Source: Candidatus Poseidoniaceae archaeon
GTDB taxonomy: Archaea > Thermoplasmatota > Poseidoniia > Poseidoniales > Poseidoniaceae
Length of the DNA stretch: 8,560 bases
Direction of reading: 5' to 3'
Assembly (NCBI GenBank): GCA_022425185.1
Contig: JAKMFY010000301.1
Location: 1-8,560 of the forward strand
Part shown: positions 7,327 to 8,560 of the stretch, one piece after another
Numbering within the stretch: position 1 is the stretch's first letter
How the letters are laid out: every line of letters begins with the position of its first letter
Translations under genes and position numbers: made by a program
The notes under the pieces: model-generated
Seen by the model: the letters and a program-made list of their open reading frames with translations, nothing else
Told to the model about the DNA's origin: nothing
Database searches by the model: none

Positions 7327-7331
7327 TTTTT

Positions 7332-8560
7332 TTGCGACGAAGTCAGACAACCTTACTCTCCACTCTTGCAGTAATCGCAGGGCTTCTCTTCATGTCGCAG
7401 TTTCCAACGATTTCTCCGGTTTCGAATATTCACCCCGATGACACAACCGGTGAAAAACCACCAACGACGGACACTGACGGTGATGGAATCCCTGATGTGC
7501 ATGAGAATATTTTCGAGGAATGGGTGAACTTTAGCGCAATCGATGGTCGACTTGTTTCGATGGAAGGCATGGATAAAGACGATGCTTCAGACGCTAATTT
7601 CGATACAGATCGGGATGGGCTAAACAATACGGAAGAATACTGTTGGCCATATCCGGCAAATTGTAATGACCCGGGTTTTTCTAGAGGACTAACGGGTCTC
7701 TTGGATGAGAATGGAGATCGATTGTATCTCGATCCACGTTTATCGGATACAGATGGCGATGGTATGCCTGATGGATTTGAAGCCGCTATGTGTGCTCGTG
7801 CAGGTGGGTTCGATGTCGTAACACTCAGATATGTTTGCCCGTATTTCGATCCTCTGAACAACAGCGACATGACTGATGATCCCGATGATGATGGATTTGA
7901 CGTGAACAGAGATGGATTCATTTCAGTAGCCGAACAATACACCTCTCCGGAGGAATATAGATTTGGTTCACCCAGCAACTTCACCACTGAACTTGATGGT
8001 CTATGGTGTTCGGCTACCCTCCCGCAAGGCTCTGTGATTACGCAGTGGCCATTCATTAATACCGGTGTTAACGCTTCATTCCAAAATTTACTTCCTGCCT
8101 GTACTACCAATGCTACGTCGGTTGTTGGTGAAGATTTGTGGCTTGGGACAGATCCTCTTCTTGAAGATTCAGATAGATACAGTTGGGATGGTTTCTCGAT
8201 ACGTCCACTTTATCCTTCGTTTGGTGATGGAATGCCCGATGGATGGGAAGTACACTTTGGATTGGACCCATTGAATCGTTCAAATGCTCTCCTCGACATC
8301 GATCGTGATGGTTGGGATTTGAATAGAGACGGTGTAGTATCAATTGATGTAAGTCGTACTGAAACTGCTTTGGCACTTGGTGAATCGTTATCCAATCTGG
8401 AAGAGTTCTACATACACAACGATGAAGGCAATACAGTCATGTCTGGACTAAAAGAAATTCAGATTGGCTTGAACGATTCTTCCTATTACAACTATCCGCT
8501 CACGTTCAATGCTGTAGAAGGCAGCATGGCAATCATGCACCACGATGTTCGTAGCATACT
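7332..8560 (+). CDS. Secreted protein with thrombospondin type 3-like calcium-binding repeats (partial, runs off right edge)
   Basis: The frame is open from a stop at 7302-7304 to the window end. From TTG 7332 it gives 409 complete codons. The N-terminus MRRSQTTLLSTLAVIAGLLF is a clear signal peptide (two Arg, then a hydrophobic core at about 8-21). Asp-rich repeats follow: DTDGDGIPD (from 47), DTDRDGLNN (from 91), DTDGDGMPDGFE (from 139), DPDDDGFDVNRDG (from 183), GDGMPDGWE (from 298) and DIDRDGWDLNRDG (from 322). These match the DxDxDG loops of thrombospondin type 3 and dockerin/EF-hand-like repeats, which bind calcium. Cysteines, probably disulfide-bonded, occur between repeats. The protein is acidic and exported, presumably as part of a long adhesin, exoenzyme or surface protein; repeats of this sort usually sit beside catalytic or adhesive domains, which would be in the missing part. 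Upstream in the same frame there is no ATG before the hydrophobic core; ATG 7392 would lose the signal peptide. Confidence 0.85.
   Translation, partial: MRRSQTTLLSTLAVIAGLLFMSQFPTISPVSNIHPDDTTGEKPPTTDTDGDGIPDVHENIFEEWVNFSAIDGRLVSMEGMDKDDASDANFDTDRDGLNNTEEYCWPYPANCNDPGFSRGLTGLLDENGDRLYLDPRLSDTDGDGMPDGFEAAMCARAGGFDVVTLRYVCPYFDPLNNSDMTDDPDDDGFDVNRDGFISVAEQYTSPEEYRFGSPSNFTTELDGLWCSATLPQGSVITQWPFINTGVNASFQNLLPACTTNATSVVGEDLWLGTDPLLEDSDRYSWDGFSIRPLYPSFGDGMPDGWEVHFGLDPLNRSNALLDIDRDGWDLNRDGVVSIDVSRTETALALGESLSNLEEFYIHNDEGNTVMSGLKEIQIGLNDSSYYNYPLTFNAVEGSMAIMHHDVRSI

Larger units (their letters stand above)
7201..7331. other. Divergent intergenic region between hydrolase and secreted protein genes
   Basis: These 131 bases separate two divergently transcribed genes and must hold both promoters. 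The + strand candidate is CTATAAG at 7277-7283. On the minus strand the AT-rich stretches TCTAAAAAAC (7225-7234) and AAATTAAG (7203-7210) are the only TATA-like sequences. The former would put a start near GTG 7200 (leaderless), the latter nearer the internal ATG codons. No tRNA or long repeat is seen. Confidence 0.5.

Noticed and set aside
7306..7333. GC-rich hairpin plus T-run as a transcription terminator
   Set aside because: The T-run begins 8 bases after the stem, the gene to the left is on the opposite strand, and the element lies in the leader of the gene that follows. It does not fit a terminator.
7304..7441. 45-codon ORF from ATG 7304 as an independent protein gene
   Set aside because: The peptide has no recognisable feature and overlaps the secreted protein's signal peptide in another frame. 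It is kept only as a possible leader ORF in the findings.
7430..8110. Minus strand open frame of 226 codons
   Set aside because: It lies opposite the secreted repeat protein, whose signal peptide and DxDxDG repeats are unmistakable. The minus frame is Ser/Pro-rich low-complexity sequence produced by antisense reading of Asp/Gly codons.

Overview
This window looks like part of a chromosome from a planktonic euryarchaeon. Marine Group II (Poseidoniales) or a close relative is the best guess. This rests on content, not on a database match: three genes encode proteins with archaeal type IV pilin-like N-termini, a large secreted protein carries Asp-rich thrombospondin type 3-like calcium-binding repeats, a STAND ATPase has an N-terminal winged helix, and genes are tightly packed with stop/start overlaps and Shine-Dalgarno-like sites. 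No rRNA, tRNA, insertion sequence, CRISPR array or phage gene is visible.

Layout. On the + strand, 57-2570 encodes an 837-residue signal-transducing NTPase: an N-terminal winged helix, then an NB-ARC-like ATPase core, a second winged helix and a C-terminal TPR array. It ends head-on into a leftward cluster, and the two opposing stop codons share bases. That cluster, transcribed from about 7200 down to 2567, holds a YycJ/WalJ-type metallo-beta-lactamase-fold hydrolase (6328-7200) and three genes for single-pass exported proteins with pilin-like N-termini (5220-6260, 3034-5223, 2567-3037). The three pilin-like genes are joined by 4-base overlaps and are almost surely cotranscribed. Their products probably insert together in the membrane, with beta-rich domains outside the cell. 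The hydrolase lies 67 bases upstream of the first of them and may share the transcript.

A 131-base divergent intergenic region (7201-7331) follows. From 7332 a + strand gene runs off the right edge. It starts at TTG and encodes a signal peptide followed by several Asp-rich calcium-binding repeats. At least 409 residues are present and the C-terminus is outside the window.

The window is therefore largely about the cell surface (pilin-like operon and secreted Ca-binding protein), with one cytoplasmic regulator or sensor ATPase next door. A functional link between the STAND protein and the surface genes is possible but rests only on position. The clearest oddities are the 729-residue pilin-like protein, the STAND protein with a DNA-binding-type domain in place of an effector, the shared stop codons, and the unusual start region of the secreted protein.
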